Made by a program: the position numbers and the translations under genes
The notes under the pieces: model-generated
The model's input: the letters and a program-made list of their open reading frames with translations, nothing else
What the model was told of the DNA's origin: nothing
Databases searched by the model: none
Origin: Glandiceps talaboti
Lineage: Eukaryota > Hemichordata > Enteropneusta > Spengelidae
Assembly (NCBI RefSeq): GCF_964340395.1
Contig: NC_135553.1
Coordinates: forward strand, 13,255,001 to 13,265,000
DNA: 10,000 nucleotides
Direction of reading: 5' to 3'
Part shown: positions 1 to 9,150 of the stretch, one piece after another
How the letters are laid out: the number at the start of each line of letters is the position of its first letter
Position numbering within the stretch: the first letter of the stretch is position 1

Positions 1-231
1 CCTGAGTTATATAACTAGTACATGTAAGTCAGCTGTTAATAATATATGACGAAATTGGCCAACTAAATAAATTATTCAAGTGTCATTGTATAAGCTATAA
101 TTAAATATACCAAGTCAGATCGACCTCCGAACAATTATTAACAATCATCATTAGATCTAACGTGGCAACAGCCATTAATAATGTATTTTAGTTTATAATG
201 TATCAGCATTACTTTCCACGTCTATGACGTG

Positions 232-245
232 TTAAGCATGCTTAA
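232..245. repeat. 14-bp perfect palindrome
   Basis: TTAAGCATGCTTAA reads identically on both strands. It has no loop, so it could be a dimeric protein-binding site or a chance palindrome. It lies about 55 bases before the first ATGCAAAT octamer. Confidence 0.6.
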
Positions 246-450
246 TCATTTCCGAGCAACCACTGCTGAATAATAGCCTGATTGGTCAATATGATCTGAT
301 ATGCAAATTAGTCAAATGATATGCAAGTAAACCTAGCGTAGTAGACATGTGATGATATCACCAATATCTGGATCAAGTACGATGGCGTAAAAGTCATTAT
401 TTATGCAAATTAATCATGTGTTATGTGAGCTTTAACTATTATATCCACTC

Positions 451-468
451 GATACTTCTACAAGTATC
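451..468. repeat. Short perfect hairpin
   Basis: GATACTT (451-457) pairs perfectly with AAGTATC (462-468) across a four-base CTAC loop. No flanking T-tract or gene gives it a role, and it may be chance in AT-rich sequence. Confidence 0.5.
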
Positions 469-470
469 AA

Positions 471-513
471 GTTTGGTAAGTTTTCAGAGCAATAGCCAGT
501 TTGGTAATAGCCA
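471..513. repeat. Interleaved short direct repeats
   Basis: GTTTGGTAA occurs at 471-479 and 499-507. AATAGCCA occurs at 491-498 and 506-513. The two repeated words overlap in the second copy. This looks like a small imperfect local duplication. The string GTAAGT at the first copy also matches a strong splice-donor consensus, but no exon is evident before it. Confidence 0.5.
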
Positions 514-638
514 CTGATCAAATGCAAACTACATATTACACAGATTTGCACCAACAACTACATTTTTGTAATAAATTGTTGCAGTTAACAAATATAATGC
601 ATTATGCAAAATTTCATTTCAAGCTTTCTTTCTTTGTA

Positions 639-657
639 ACAGACAGACAGACAGACT

Positions 658-704
<47 letters not shown>

Positions 705-743
705 TGACTGACTGACTGACTGAGTGACCAACTGACAGACTGA
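639..743. repeat. Compound tetranucleotide microsatellite, AGAC then TGAC
   Basis: An AGAC run begins at 639. It is broken once by TGAT at 657-660, continues as about eleven perfect AGAC units (661-704), then changes to TGAC units (705-720) and decays into imperfect copies to about 743. The change of unit is a single A-to-T difference, so one array has probably spread a mutated unit. The reverse strand reads GTCT/GTCA, which makes spurious Ser-Val-Cys-Leu open frames with no coding meaning. Confidence 0.95.
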
Positions 744-1268
<525 letters not shown>

Positions 1269-1446
1269 AGTAGTTTCACTACGTATCCCCAATGTCTTCA
1301 CACGGCAAATGGTTAAAAGTATGCAATGATCGAATCTGAAGGTCATGTGATTTTAATGTAATATATATTTTAATACTAATTAGGTTTAGAATGTTTTATG
1401 CGTACCAGAGAGCACCGCTAAACAAAAGAACTAATAAAAATTATAA

Positions 1447-1704
1447 CCCTATCCTGGATCATTCGCACAAACCGGATTTGTTCATTCTTCTATTCATCAC
1501 ACTGTTTATCAACCATGCACGAGTCCACAATCACTTTTTGGTCCATTAAACGATAGACATGGAATTGATAGCCAGACTTACACAGATCCTGGAGAGATAA
1601 TTTGCACTTGGCCTTGTTCAATTAACATCCGCTTGCACGATCGAGTGGTGGCCATGGTTTGCTGTTCAGATCACTCAACTGTTCGGTTTGTGAGTGTGAA
1701 TTAG
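1447..1704 (+). CDS. Possible terminal exon of an unknown gene (weak)
   Basis: A frame free of stops runs for 85 codons, from just after TAA at 1444-1446 to TAG at 1702-1704. It has no usable ATG near its start, so if real it would be a 3' exon. A possible acceptor is the AG at 1522-1523, preceded by a pyrimidine-leaning stretch, but that acceptor is mediocre. From there the peptide begins PQSLFGPLNDRHG. It ends with a basic-to-hydrophobic run, HDRVVAMVCC, and then TVRFVSVN. An AATAAA poly(A) signal follows at 1739-1744, about 35 bases after the stop. I recognise no family. Open frames of this length are expected by chance several times in 10 kb of AT-rich DNA, so it remains a candidate only. 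Confidence 0.15.
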   Translation, partial: PYPGSFAQTGFVHSSIHHTVYQPCTSPQSLFGPLNDRHGIDSQTYTDPGEIICTWPCSINIRLHDRVVAMVCCSDHSTVRFVSVN

Positions 1705-1931
1705 CTACAGGGCTTCGCAGTTACATTTATGAATACACAATAAAAATGTACTGAATCAAATTTAAATGACTGGGTTTTTTTTATGGTCCCATTGAGTGAC
1801 TAGATATAGCTTGAGGCTACAAAGTATGCAAACGAGAAATGTTCTAGTACTTTTTTTTTCTTAAATTCAACTTTTAGAATCAACGCGTTCATGATTGGTA
1901 TTCTCTGGTAGACTGATATTTTTTCTACTAG

Positions 1932-2086
1932 ACTTCGTTTTTTTTTTCAACATGTTTGACACCACAACCTGTCTTCCGTCAATTTTCCTGTTACCACCTG
2001 TACACGATTGTACGTTTGAACTTGATCATATCTGGCCACAACAGCAGGACGACTCTGTAGATAAAGAATGGCAATGGCAGCAATAA
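1932..2086 (+). CDS. Possible terminal exon of an unknown gene (weak)
   Basis: The frame is open from 1895 to the TAA at 2084-2086. Just upstream of 1932 lies a good-looking animal 3' splice site: a CTGAT branch-like word, a T-rich tract, then CTACTAG ending at 1931. The predicted segment is about 50 residues. Its first part is hydrophobic, partly because a T10 tract (1938-1947) encodes Phe. Its tail is polar and acidic, WPQQQDDSVDKEWQWQQ. I see no recognisable domain and no poly(A) signal close downstream. The T-rich tract could instead be simple non-coding sequence that happens to resemble an acceptor. No family is assigned. Confidence 0.15.
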
Positions 2087-2608
2087 CAGTTTATTGTTTT
2101 CCAAAGGACCGGTGCTCTTTACACAAACTCAGATGGTATCCAGCCAAATGCACGGGTGTCATATATATAAACTTTAAGTAAAGAGCCTCTACTCGATCGA
2201 TGACTGGCAATATATTTGATATACTTGTAACAGCGAGGCCTGTACTTTCTTACTAAAGGAGCAATTGAATTGGTCAGAATCGAATCACGTGACTTTCGTT
2301 AAATTGGTTGTTGCCCACAAGGTGATATTGCCCGCACATGCAGAGACTGTTAATCAAACGTATTGCCCGCTGCAATCATTTCAACAATTGTTATGGGTAA
2401 TTCTTTCTGTGCCTGGCAACACATTGTCGTTTTGAGGTGTTATGCGCACACAACAAGGCCAATAGAGCGAGCCACCCATGCTTACTTCGGGCAGAAGTAT
2501 ATATAATAGCAAACGAATATTGGGAACACCAATTGTCATTCATATAAAAATGTCTGTTGATATTAAAAATATAACGAGTGTAGTAAGTTCTCAATCATCA
2601 ACCGGATA
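2087..2608. other. Non-coding stretch with a duplicated 10-mer
   Basis: I see no gene here. TATTGCCCGC occurs at 2326-2335 and again at 2361-2370, a 35-base spacing, with a partial TTGCCCAC copy just before. An E-box-type CACGTG lies at about 2286. The remainder is unremarkable AT-rich sequence. Short minus-strand open frames in this stretch have no coding character. Confidence 0.5.
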
Positions 2609-2644
2609 GAAGGGACATAAATGAAACTCATTTGACACCCCTTC
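2609..2644. repeat. Two-part imperfect hairpin
   Basis: GAAGGG (2609-2614) pairs with CCCTTC (2639-2644). After a small asymmetric internal loop, AAATGA (2619-2624) pairs with TCATTT (2628-2633) around an AAC loop. A competing outer pairing is AGAAGGGA (2608-2615) with TCCCTTCT (2649-2656). The stem is too short for a typical animal microRNA precursor. It may be a remnant of a small foldback element or chance. Confidence 0.5.
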
Positions 2645-3168
2645 GTATTCCCTTCTCTAGTGTTAGCAGTAAATATGTCGTTCATATTGGTCAAGTTCTG
2701 ACAACCATCTTGTGATCGGCCTGTTACTATGACTACGAATATAAATAAGTTTCATTGTTACTTCTATGGAAGGCATGGTTCCCTTTAATCCACTCGAAAA
2801 CTTATTCTTAATTACAAAGAAAACGTAGTCTCAATGATTGTTTTACTCAATTTACAGCGCATTGGAGGTTAGCGGTCACAAATTTTATTTGATACAACCA
2901 GACAGAAATTAATATTAAACTGCACAGTGATACACTTCAAAAAGGCAAGAGATTCAATGAATACAGTTTCTTTCGACATTTTGTCTAAATGAAATAAATT
3001 AAAGTGTCAACATACAGACATCAAAACACTGGCGCCAGCATGCCCGCATCTAGTTGCAGTAGACTAAAATGTAGCAAGAAATTGCAATCTTGTCATCTTA
3101 AAATGTACAGTGTGCAGTTTTGTATTGGTCTCTGCATGGTTGTATATCAAATAGACCCAGTGAACACT
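2645..3168. other. Non-coding stretch
   Basis: AT-rich sequence with no convincing gene. A plus-strand frame that starts at a GTG at 3004 and runs to 3297 has no recognisable domain, no good start and no coding-like composition. Confidence 0.5.
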
Positions 3169-3190
3169 AACTTGCAACGGGCTGCAAGTT
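3169..3190. repeat. Perfect 8-bp hairpin
   Basis: AACTTGCA (3169-3176) and TGCAAGTT (3183-3190) are exact complements around a six-base ACGGGC loop. Nothing nearby gives it a function. Confidence 0.55.
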
Positions 3191-4752
3191 CTATATGCCT
3201 GCACATGACGTTGACAGCTGGCCTTCGATTAAGATTAAAAACTGGTAGATTTTCAATAAAATCACACCTAATGCCATCCGACATCAATGCAGTCTAAGAC
3301 GTGTGTGTCATCAGTGGTAATGAGGAAATTTGTTGTTAGTGTACATTTTTCTCTGTCTGACAATTGTGGAAATGACTCATACAGGTTTTTCTTTGGAGCT
3401 GAATTGTTTACTTGAATAGTTCTAGCTTGCACACAACTGTTATAGTCTATTGACAGACAGATAACACTCATAGCATGTTATTACTGTGACGAAGAAAGGT
3501 CAGCAACCTTACTTTCCAGCTGAAGAAAAACAACTGCTAGCTTTTTTTTCCCCGCAACTGTTTAGTGATATCTCTAACATCATCTTAGTTTGGAAACACG
3601 GCAAAATGTTTTTTTTTATTTGCTTTATTGATTAAAAATAGTTTCACAACTCCTGCAAAATATATGCTGAAGTTTATTTAAGTTTAAACGCAAATCGCTA
3701 TCATCAAATATGCGATGGGCTAATGTTATTAGATTATAACACAAACTAATAGAGAACAAAATTTATAATAAATTGTTATTATACTATAAAGCATAGATGA
3801 TAGCTATACAAAATGTATAACAACCTAAATCCGGGCGTAATCTTACAGTGTACTTCAGTTTGCCATAAACATGTGCTTGCACTTAGTGATCAAGAGGCAC
3901 TATTACAAAGTAGGCGACTTTGGCAATGCGTTGTTGATAAAGTGACATATCCGACCTTCTATTATCTTAAAATATGATGTTCTAGTTTATACATCTAGGA
4001 ACGTTTATCAGTGACATTCCACACAGAGTACTTACATTTTATTTTTTGACGGTCGTCAACGTTAAGAATAAAAAGCTTTTAAACTGATTGAGAGAACTCA
4101 CCTCGCTAAGAAATAAATTAAAAGCGCTCTAAAAAGCATCAGTATAATTTTTATGTCTCAGCCTATGTTCCCACTTCATCTATATTATGGCTTTAAAATT
4201 TTACCCGATGATAAAACTGTATCAATTAAAAGCTACTGCCACTATACTCTTTGGAGACCAATTTAAATAGTAGATAATACATTAATACAGTATTTCCTCA
4301 GGATATATCAATTCGTCAACATTTCACGTCTACATGTGTCTGCACAAAGTCGGACTTCACAATGCTCGTCTATATAGTTTCTATGTTTATTTAATTGGTC
4401 ATGGAAATGGGATAGCTTTGCCCTGAAATCTGTTCAAAACACCTGCTGTTTGGGAGTACAACTTTCAACCCTGGCCGGAAACTCTTTTAGTGGATCAAGG
4501 GTGACTGACAGATGTTCGAAATGGCGCTGTTAAATGGTACACTGACGTTAACGTTATATTATACACATTATTGTATATTGAGCATAATCTAGCACGACTA
4601 GTAAAGAACCATTCTGGTATGCCAGAGCTCGTGGTTCTTCCTCGACAATGATAAATATCTTGACGGTGTGTCTTGGACGGTGCCGTAAAAGAGACTGTGG
4701 TCATGACAACCCGTGTCTACGTAACTGGTTTTGCGGTGGTCGAAATCTGAGT
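3191..4752. other. Long non-coding, AT-rich stretch
   Basis: No gene is supported here. T homopolymers occur at 3542-3549 and 3609-3617. A 10-bp palindrome, ACGTTAACGT, lies at 4545-4554. The part from 3640 to 4330 is especially AT-rich and full of stops in all frames. From about 4600 the base composition is more balanced and short overlapping frames open on both strands, but none resembles a known protein. Confidence 0.55.
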
Positions 4753-4761
4753 CGAAACGTC
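4753..4761 (+). other. CGAAACGTC motif, possible retroelement remnant
   Basis: The nonamer CGAAACGTC, extended to GTCGAAACGTCCTGAT, matches the core of the motif found on the opposite strand at 9791-9799. CGAAACGTC words next to CTGATGA-like words are common in invertebrate repeat families, including Penelope-like elements. No CTGATGA-like partner is present just upstream here, so this is only a weak hint of an old repeat copy. Confidence 0.2.
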
Positions 4762-5305
4762 CTGATTTTTATGAATTATGCTTTAGAAGGTATTATTCTA
4801 GTTTTACGTACCCTAAAATGGTCGTGCGATCAAAGTTTTTTTTTTCTCTACGTACTGGTCTAGCGACTCGTGGTGACAAGGCCACTTGGGGAACTCGTAC
4901 TTTCCTTAACTGAACATAGAAAAGTATTGGGGAATAAGATCTAATTACACTCAGACCAAGATGTACAGCGCTTTAGGATACATTTTGGCTAGTCGGTCTA
5001 AAATAAGATAGATATGTTTTAAAGAGCCTAAAATGAGACCAACGTTCTCTTAAATTTCTGGTCCAAAGTTGAGCATGCTTTCTTGAATTTTTTTCTAACT
5101 TAGCCTCCAGTTTAGTCGAACCATTTTCCAGTCTTTTCTTTGTCACGGTGATCGCTTATGCACAGGGTTTTAACAATAGCCATCTTACAAATAATCATAA
5201 AAGTTGACTTTCAAAATCGAAGAGTTCTTGTGTGGATCTAACGTGGGTCATAAATCGTGGTAAAAATTGAGTTATCAATTTTGCTTTGGACTATAATTTT
5301 TTTTA
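4762..5305. other. Non-coding stretch
   Basis: A T10 tract lies at 4836-4845 and a T8 tract at 5297-5304. Two short overlapping plus-strand frames reach 4863 and 4913, but they have no recognisable domain. Otherwise I see nothing. Confidence 0.5.
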
Positions 5306-5374
5306 ATGGGGTTGTGTATTTCGTTATAGCTTGCACTACCCTAATGAGTAGGCTGCAGTCATTAACAACCCCAT
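5306..5374. repeat. Nested foldback (inverted repeat with inner hairpin)
   Basis: The outer arms ATGGGGTTGT (5306-5315) and ACAACCCCAT (5365-5374) are perfect 10-bp complements. Inside, TGCACTAC (5332-5339) pairs with GTAG (5348-5351) and TGCA (5354-5357), leaving a two-base GC bulge and an eight-base loop. A third, mutually exclusive pairing joins TAATGA (5342-5347) and TCATTA (5359-5364). The 69-base layout resembles a very small foldback or MITE-like relic, or a structured RNA. No target-site duplication is obvious. Confidence 0.45.
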
Positions 5375-6333
5375 CCCAAATCACAGGGGAGGGAGTCAGG
5401 GTTATTGCATTTTGTCATTAGCAGATCGAAAAGAAGTATGGACGAAGCAACGGCTGCAACTGCTGAGAGAGAAATATTCACAAAACATTAAGTTACTTGT
5501 AAAAACAACAACCCAGTTTTATTCGTCATTTAGTGGCCGTATTTATCCGAAAGTAGTGTAGTGAGTGGCATCTTTCAGAGCGAAAGTTTGTTTTTCAATC
5601 AGGCCCATGTTAGTTTACTTCCTTTGATGGTTATATATTGGAGTGCTTATTAAATATTAAATAAGCTAGGTCAAAATACTTTGGAGTCACAGCGATAGTC
5701 GTGTATTATTTCACTACGCGTCCCTTGAAAGATTATGATTTGTAACCAAATTTAGCATATTCTGGTCGATAGAGACACTGTTTCTAGGATCCGTACCATC
5801 AACGGCAGATTCGTCATGCTATCTTGCATGTGTGTGTACAGCTACAGTAATTAATTCCCAAAACCAACAGATTATTCAGTACAAATCACGATGTACAATG
5901 CATGATACGTCCTTACGTGTAGATCTTGTAAAACGATTTCAAAGTGGTCCAGTTGTAGCTAATACAGCTTTAAGACAGACATGCGTGTAAAAAAACGGGG
6001 GGAAAAACCCCATGAAATATGGCATTCCTGTTATATATAGCTGATTGGACTTTCAAGTTATGAACTGTGTTACACGGAACGTAGCTTACTGAAATGTTTC
6101 ATCAAACTCAATTTTGATTTTACCCAGTGACATATATAGCTGTTATACATTGGTCCCACATAGCATTTTCCTGGCGCCGCTGTCATCATGTTGATAATGA
6201 TTAATTACGTATTAAATAGTATACACCAATATATTTTAGATGGATGGAGCAACAATAAAATGTACACGTTACAATATTTTACCCACAACTCCCTCTCGTT
6301 TGTACTCCTATTCTTAAGCTTTTTCAATTCAGA
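5375..6333. other. Non-coding stretch
   Basis: No gene is recognised. ATATATAGCTG occurs twice in the same orientation, at 6033-6043 and 6132-6142, 99 bases apart. A G-rich then C-rich patch at 5996-6011 can form a four-pair GGGG/CCCC hairpin around an A-rich loop. A plus frame from 6188 to 6445 and its antisense frame have no recognisable domain. Confidence 0.5.
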
Positions 6334-6356
6334 CAAAACCAGTGTACAGGGTTTTG
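6334..6356. repeat. 7-bp hairpin with a third copy of one arm
   Basis: CAAAACC (6334-6340) pairs with GGTTTTG (6350-6356) across a nine-base loop. GGTTTTG recurs at 6364-6370, so the left arm could pair with either right arm. No function can be assigned. Confidence 0.5.
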
Positions 6357-6378
6357 TGCACACGGTTTTGTTGTACTT

Positions 6379-6390
6379 TTCGAATTCGAA
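6379..6390. repeat. 12-bp perfect palindrome
   Basis: TTCGAATTCGAA is fully self-complementary with no loop. It could be a dimeric binding site or chance. It lies shortly after the 6334-6370 repeat cluster. Confidence 0.55.
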
Positions 6391-7174
6391 CGAGTTATCC
6401 ATTTTCAGCGGTTCAAATATCAATGATTTTTTAAAAAGAAGATAGATATTTTATAGATTTTTTAAGAGACTAAACTTCTTGAAAGGCATGTAGATATTCG
6501 CAATGACAAAAATGGCATTTAAAAAAAATTTGACTTCACTAAAGACATTGGTAACTTTCCATACATGAATTTACATCTTCAAACTCAGTTTACAGACTGA
6601 CTACCTAGATTGGTGATTACTTAACGCTGGGCAAAAATTTTTTTTTTTAAATTGTTATTTATTTCGTTTTAGTTACATTTTTAACCAAAATTTGAAATAC
6701 TCTTTTTGATTACGTTCGGTAAATATTATTCAAATGTAATTGATGTACCGTGAATGATCTGTTGACTAATATTGCTTAATGTAGGAAATTATAAAATCTG
6801 GAACATCCAAGCATCCACATCAGAGAGTTGTGGGTACAATATTGTAAAGTGAAATGACCTCATATGAACTTATTGTCATTCGTGCTAACTATCTAACACG
6901 TGATTATTATTATTTTTATTACTAAAGAAATGATACTTATACAACCTCTCAGGCTGCTCCCCGTCCATATGAAGTGTATGTGTATACTGAAAGTATATAC
7001 ATACAGATACTTCAAATGTTAATCTCAGACCAGCTGTTGATGTCATTTATCGAAATTAACACGAGTTATATAAATGACAGATCGGTTTACGATGTCATGT
7101 TTAAGGCTGTAAGACTGCATACGGTACAAACCAAGCCATTAGAACATGTAATAAATGTATTTATGAATCATGCG

Positions 7175-7177
<3 letters not shown>
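6391..7177. other. AT-rich non-coding stretch
   Basis: There is an A8 run at 6521-6528 and a T11 run at 6638-6648, the longest homopolymer in the window. I see no gene. The open frame running from 6974 into the TA array is formed partly by the array itself and has no recognisable domain. Confidence 0.55.

Positions 7178-7255
<78 letters not shown>
7178..7255. repeat. Perfect AT dinucleotide microsatellite, 39 units
   Basis: The tract is 78 bases of uninterrupted alternating A and T. Long AT arrays are self-complementary and can extrude as cruciforms, so they are often unstable and length-variable. The apparent Tyr-Ile protein repeats read through it are an artefact of the array. Confidence 0.98.
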
Positions 7256-7257
<2 letters not shown>

Positions 7258-8425
7258 CGCCAGCATGCATTGATACTAATATATTCCCATTTCGAACGTT
7301 AAGGAGACGTTACACAAAGGATTTACTTAATATGGCCACTTCAAGCGTCAGGAACGGTATGGGTTTTGAGGGGGTCGGATATTGTTGTTCTGTTATTGTT
7401 TTTCACCTTACCAACACGTTAATTTTGACAAGGCACGAATAGTATATAAGATCTACCTTGATATATAACAGGTGGGGTTATCAACATCCGCGAAAGAATG
7501 ATTACGAATGTGCAATTCTCATTGAAACTCATGATCAGAAATATACATGGCTCTGCTAATGAGATATGTATATCATCATTAGTACAAGATGAAGATATAA
7601 ATAAAATCAAATTAGGTAAAATGATAAACACATGGGAATAGACGACATTTCTACTATTATCAACGATAACGGTAGAGGTACACCTGCACACTTCCATACG
7701 TATGCATTAATAACAATATTAAGTTGAATCCCGTATGCTACGAGAAATTGTATTGCATGTAACTGTTAAGCAGCTGGGCTGTTTCCTAATTTTTGTCACA
7801 GAGTGATAACAAGACTATATTATATTGTACTGCATATATATACAGTATTTGAAAATACGCATCATTTCAGGCATCTGTTATATATGCTACTTGTAAATGA
7901 TGTATCTACAGATCCTACACGTGTATACATATACGTACATCTGTCAACTACTGCATTTTCAGGTAATGTACTCGATCGTAAAGGCTGCGTGGCATATGAC
8001 TTGTAGTTGTGTGTGTACCAGTGCGTGTGCCAAACTGTACTATTATAAATAAAAGACGGAACCTTACCTTTATCATCAAACCACGTTTATCTGTACGTCT
8101 ATAAACGATTTAAACGTCTCCACATCGCACAAATGTTGTTTGAAGCGAAGCCTCCCAATAAAAAAATGTAGCATCCGAACCATTCAGAACAGTATTGTAT
8201 CAACAGTTTACTACGAACGCGATAATAGTGCACGGTATAAGTTTTCTGCAGGATACTCGGTGCCTGGGGAGCAAAATACGACAACACACTCAGCGATCGA
8301 GCCTTTTAACGTCTAGCTGGAACGTTGATGGTGGTAGTCCTCCGAGTAGTACGTTATAGACATTATCAGTTATAAAACACTCTGCCTTGACACCAGATGC
8401 CTGTGTATTGCAAACGCACTAATTA
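7256..8425. other. Non-coding stretch
   Basis: No gene is recognised. Short frames at 7170-7442 (plus), 7419-7697 (minus), 7803-8006 (plus) and 8099-8287 (minus) show no known domain. An acceptor-like TTTTCAG ends at 7962 and is followed by a short cysteine-containing frame to TAA at 8050-8052, with an overlapping AATAAA at 8048-8053. This is too short and low in complexity to call. AT-rich with many TATA words from 7440 to 7950, then more balanced. Confidence 0.5.
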
Positions 8426-8468
8426 TCGGCGAGGCGTATCAACGACTCGCCCTGAAACTATTCGCCGA
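8426..8468. repeat. Competing inverted repeats
   Basis: TCGGCGA (8426-8432) can pair perfectly with TCGCCGA (8462-8468). The overlapping GGCGAG (8428-8433) can instead pair perfectly with CTCGCC (8446-8451). The two hairpins exclude each other. In bacteria such a layout would suggest a switch. In this eukaryote-like non-coding setting it is only a structural curiosity. Confidence 0.5.
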
Positions 8469-8980
8469 CTGCATTTGAAATATTTTTAGGTGCTAGCACA
8501 GAAATATCGGTCACCCTATGTTTATATTTTATGTCACGAAATAAAATCAGTATAAATTTAGGTTTGGGAATGAAGACAACTCACGCGAAAACAGGAATCG
8601 AACGTGACGAAGTTGTATATTAGCACGACTTGTAGCTTCACTGTGAACCTCGTGTAAAAGTCAATCTCTTTCCTATATACCCGTACGCTAGACTAGAAAT
8701 GCAAATTATTAGGTGACACGCGCCATGCACGTTTATTTCCCTGACTTGAAATTCCGCCATGGGGGTGGACGGGTAAAATATGTCATACTCATATCCAAGT
8801 AAAAGCATGTCTTGTGTCACCATGTTCAACGTTTGTTTTGAATTCCACCCCTGCCAGCTCGCAGAACAATTTGAATTTGAATTTGAAAAGGCAAATACAT
8901 GTCATCCGTCAAAAATGTGAAAAATTTTGTTTAAATAATATAAGCCGCGTGGATTAATGGCTTCAGCAATTAACCCGTGA
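8469..8980. other. Non-coding stretch
   Basis: No gene is supported here. An ATGCAAAT octamer lies at 8699-8706. A GGAATCGAAC word at 8594-8603 resembles a reversed tRNA T-arm, but the arm does not pair and no tRNA body surrounds it. A short minus frame (8638-8829) has no recognisable domain. Confidence 0.5.
8870..8887. repeat. TTTGAA hexamer repeated three times
   Basis: Three perfect head-to-tail copies of TTTGAA fill 18 bases. This is a minimal tandem repeat, probably from local slippage. Confidence 0.85.
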
Positions 8981-9086
8981 TCATGGCGCGTTGACGCATT
9001 TTGTAGAGGGCTTCTTCACGCCTGGGCGCGTTTTAACCTGGAAGAATATCTTTAGATCATTTATGCTCACGTCGCGTCGTCGTCGA
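8981..9086 (-). CDS. Possible minus-strand terminal exon (weak)
   Basis: On the minus strand a good-looking 3' splice site, TTGTTTGTAG, ends at 9087. It is followed by an open frame of 34 codons to TGA (plus-strand TCA at 8981-8983). The peptide opens with four arginines, reads RDVSINDLKIFFQVKTRPG, and ends KKPSTKCVNAP. The sequence is richer in CpG than its surroundings. The arginines come from a CGT/CGA-rich patch that may be a small repeat. Another minus frame (9067-9249) overlaps it at 9067-9086 and reads out differently, and at most one can be real there. I recognise no family and no poly(A) signal lies close. Low confidence. Confidence 0.13.
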
Positions 9087-9150
9087 CTACAAACAAGGTA
9101 GTTATTATTTCAGCGTTAGGGGCGTTGTATACATGATTTTTTATCACTGG

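Larger units (their letters stand above)
1..638. promoter_or_regulatory. AT-rich stretch with POU-type octamers (speculative regulatory)
   Basis: This is non-coding by inspection, with no substantial open frame. Seen directly: ATGCAAAT at 301-308 and 403-410, both followed by TA so that each reads ATGCAAATTA. Related ATGCAA words occur at 321-326, 522-529 and 604-611. A CCAAT-type ATTGGTCA lies just upstream of the first octamer, at about 281-288. ATGCAAAT is the classical POU-domain (Oct) binding site and TAAT is a homeodomain core. Clustering of these words in an animal genome can mark an enhancer. AT-rich DNA also produces such words by chance, so the regulatory role is inference only. Confidence 0.2.

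Noticed and set aside
3004-3297. 97-codon plus-strand frame
   Set aside because: It begins at GTG, not ATG, has no acceptor-like context or recognisable domain, and its length is expected by chance in AT-rich DNA. It also contains a hairpin at 3169-3190.
4648-4913. Two overlapping plus-strand frames
   Set aside because: They overlap each other in different frames and both run through a T10 tract that gives poly-Phe. No known domain.
6188-6445. Plus-strand frame with an antisense frame over the same bases
   Set aside because: Both directions are open mainly because the DNA is AT-rich with few stops locally. Neither has a domain, signal or conserved motif I recognise.
6974-7442. Plus-strand open frames with Tyr-Ile repeats
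   Set aside because: The repeat is the AT array itself, and the flanking residues match nothing recognisable.
7419-7697. 92-codon minus-strand frame
   Set aside because: No recognisable domain, no splice or poly(A) context, and within the length expected by chance.
7963-8053. Acceptor-like TTTTCAG followed by a cysteine-containing frame and AATAAA
   Set aside because: Only about 28 codons, with the cysteines coming from a TG-rich low-complexity stretch. Not enough to call an exon.
8594-8603. GGAATCGAAC, like a reversed tRNA T-arm or Pol III B box
   Set aside because: The surrounding bases do not form a five-pair T-stem, and I found no A box or cloverleaf on the minus strand.
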